Source: Fimbriimonadaceae bacterium
GTDB lineage: Bacteria > Armatimonadota > Fimbriimonadia > Fimbriimonadales > Fimbriimonadaceae
NCBI GenBank assembly: GCA_020851885.1
Contig: JADZBW010000086.1
Location: 1-7,062 of the forward strand
Direction of reading: 5' to 3'
Length of the DNA: 7,062 bases
The notes below the pieces were generated by a model that was not told the origin of the DNA, made no database searches, and was given only the letters and a program-made list of their open reading frames with translations. The first letter of the stretch is position 1. Every line of letters begins with the position of its first letter. Shown here one piece after another: positions 6,028 through 7,062 of the stretch. A program made the translations under genes and the position numbers.

Positions 6028-6609
6028 ATGCCAACTGTCGGAGTCGTCGCGATCCAGGGCGACTATGAGAAGCACATCGATGCTCTCTGGAGAACCCAGT
6101 ACAACGATCTCGACGTGCGGGAAGTTCGGGTAGCGGAAGACTTGGATGGCGTTGATCGGGTGATCATTCCCGGTGGCGAGAGTACGACCGTCGGCATGTT
6201 GATGCAGCGATTTGGACTTGCCGACGCCTTACGGGCACGGGCGGCAACAGGAATGCCAGTCTGGGGGACATGCATGGGCATGATCCTCATGGCCAAGAGC
6301 ATCGAAGATCGCCAAGATCAATTCACCTTGGGCTTGCTGGACATCACCGTTCGCCGAAATGCATTTGGCGCTCAGGTCCACAGCTTTGAAGATGAAGTTG
6401 CCGTCGAGGGTCTGGGCACGTCCGTCATGGGGGTTTTCATTCGTGCGCCCATCGTCACGGAATGTCGCGGTGGAGCCATCCCGATTGCTCGCTACAAGGA
6501 CCTGATTGTCGCCGTCAAGCAGGGCAACTGCCTGGGCACTTCATTTCATCCCGAACTCACTGATGACGATCGAATGCATCGATGGTTCCTTGATTGGGCC
6601 TCGTCCTAA
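6028..6609 (+). CDS. pdxT: Pyridoxal 5'-phosphate synthase glutaminase subunit PdxT
   Basis: It releases ammonia from glutamine and passes it to PdxS, which builds PLP from ribose 5-phosphate and glyceraldehyde 3-phosphate. The protein has 193 residues, the family's usual length. Seen in order: VGVVAIQGDYEKH, PGGEST (48-53), the nucleophile elbow GTCMGM with Cys82, VRRNAFGAQVHSF, FIRAP, and His174 and Glu176 in FHPE, completing the class I glutaminase triad. The elbow is usually GTCAGM, so Met83 is a mild variant. I chose ATG 6028 because PdxT proteins begin within a few residues of the GVxALQG motif; an upstream ATG at 5977 would add a 17-residue Pro-rich extension unlike the family. There is no Shine-Dalgarno, and TACACT lies 7 nt upstream. 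The partner pdxS is not in this window, although the two are often adjacent. Confidence 0.95.
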   Translation: MPTVGVVAIQGDYEKHIDALWRTQYNDLDVREVRVAEDLDGVDRVIIPGGESTTVGMLMQRFGLADALRARAATGMPVWGTCMGMILMAKSIEDRQDQFTLGLLDITVRRNAFGAQVHSFEDEVAVEGLGTSVMGVFIRAPIVTECRGGAIPIARYKDLIVAVKQGNCLGTSFHPELTDDDRMHRWFLDWASS

Positions 6610-6629
6610 CCTACTGGCAGTTCCAGGCG

Positions 6630-6635
6630 TCTAAT
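6630..6635 (+). promoter_or_regulatory. -10-like hexamer, candidate leaderless promoter of the last gene
   Basis: TCTAAT matches TATAAT at five of six positions and ends 7 nt before the ATG at 6643, the same spacing as at pdxT. CCACTGT between them is not a Shine-Dalgarno. No good -35 element is seen in the 33-nt gap after pdxT. Confidence 0.35.
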
Positions 6636-6642
6636 CCACTGT

Positions 6643-7062
6643 ATGCGGTTGCTCATCGCCCTCCTCTTGCTCCCCACAATAACCGCGGCTGGTCCGAGCC
6701 CCAAACCTGGTTCGGCATTCGACCTGCGCATATCCACGCCGGAAGTGGGCTCGAAGGGTCGGATCATCGTCGAGCAAGATCACTTCCGATTTGAGCAGGA
6801 TCCCCCTGGCACCCGGCGAGTGCTTGTCGGGACGAACCTGACCGGCATGGCTTGCTTCCCAACCTCGGTGGCACAGGCCGAACAATGGGCGGACTCGCTG
6901 GCGATCCGGGGCTATAACGCGGTCCGGTTCCATCATATCGACTGGGTCATTCGCGATTTCGGGTGGGAGATCAAGGAGAACGCGGACACCTTTATCGCGG
7001 CATTGAAGAAAAGGGGGATTTGGGTCACAATCGACCTCTTTAGCGAGCGACGCGATCTTGGA
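6643..7062 (+). CDS. Secreted glycoside hydrolase-like protein (probable GH5-type TIM barrel), C-terminus outside window
   Basis: An open frame of 140 codons starts with ATG at 6643 and runs off the end of the window. Residues 1 to about 16 form a Sec-type signal peptide (MRLLIALLLLPTITAA) with a likely cleavage near Ala15-Ala16, so the product is exported. After a short beta-rich stretch come NLTG, a helix (VAQAEQWADSLAIRGYNAVR) and VRFHHIDW. Later IAALKKRGIWVTIDL gives the next helix and strand. This pattern, a helix followed by a GxNxVRxHH strand, is typical of the first repeats of a (beta/alpha)8 barrel in GH5-like cellulases and mannanases. The catalytic Glu residues would lie beyond the edge, so the substrate cannot be named. 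It starts 33 nt after pdxT on the same strand but is functionally unrelated, and probably has its own promoter. Confidence 0.6.
   Translation, partial: MRLLIALLLLPTITAAGPSPKPGSAFDLRISTPEVGSKGRIIVEQDHFRFEQDPPGTRRVLVGTNLTGMACFPTSVAQAEQWADSLAIRGYNAVRFHHIDWVIRDFGWEIKENADTFIAALKKRGIWVTIDLFSERRDLG

Noticed and set aside
5892..6029. An N-terminal extension of arginase from ATG at 6029
   Set aside because: The 46 extra residues do not resemble arginases, the codon overlaps the pdxT start on the other strand, and no promoter space would remain for it.
6614..6626. A small hairpin CTGG-N5-CCAG after pdxT as a terminator
   Set aside because: The stem has only four pairs and no T tract follows.

Overview
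This is a moderately GC-rich bacterial chromosomal window carrying eight protein-coding genes. Two are cut off by the window edges. All but one (the GH5-like gene at the right edge) can be placed in known families with fair to high confidence. KdsD, which makes the Kdo precursor arabinose 5-phosphate, suggests an outer membrane with LPS-like glycans. Shine-Dalgarno sites are weak or absent at several genes. Together with a Gly-rich lipoprotein anchor on a C11-type peptidase and a secreted TIM-barrel hydrolase, this is compatible with Armatimonadota (Fimbriimonas-like) or a similar deep-branching diderm. That assignment is a guess from overall feel; there is no rRNA or other decisive marker here.

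Layout. Positions 1-1240 (minus) hold the first 413 residues of a lipoprotein with an Ig-like domain and a clostripain-like (C11) domain. Its predicted nucleophile position reads Ser instead of Cys. A 91-bp divergent spacer with a small palindrome separates it from 1332-3254 (plus), a PAS-like/GAF/GGDEF diguanylate cyclase with an intact active site and I-site and a C-terminal tail that looks like a decayed HD-GYP domain. Then come rplU (3318-3635) and rpmA (3640-3897), the compact ribosomal protein pair L21-L27. The pair is closed by a textbook intrinsic terminator (3921-3950).

On the minus strand, arginase (5891 to 4941) is followed by kdsD (4944 to 3982). They are joined by a 4-nt GTGA stop/start overlap, so they are probably co-transcribed. 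Divergent from arginase is pdxT (6028-6609), the glutaminase subunit of PLP synthase. A truncated gene for a secreted, probably GH5-like glycoside hydrolase (6643 onward) follows.

The genes do not form one obvious pathway. They cover cell-surface hydrolysis, c-di-GMP signalling, translation, arginine catabolism, Kdo precursor synthesis and vitamin B6 synthesis. I see no mobile element, CRISPR array, tRNA/rRNA or phage module. The points most worth checking are the Cys-to-Ser change in the C11 domain, the decayed HD-GYP-like tail, and three genes whose start codons lie 7-8 nt after a -10-like hexamer with no Shine-Dalgarno site, which suggests leaderless mRNAs.
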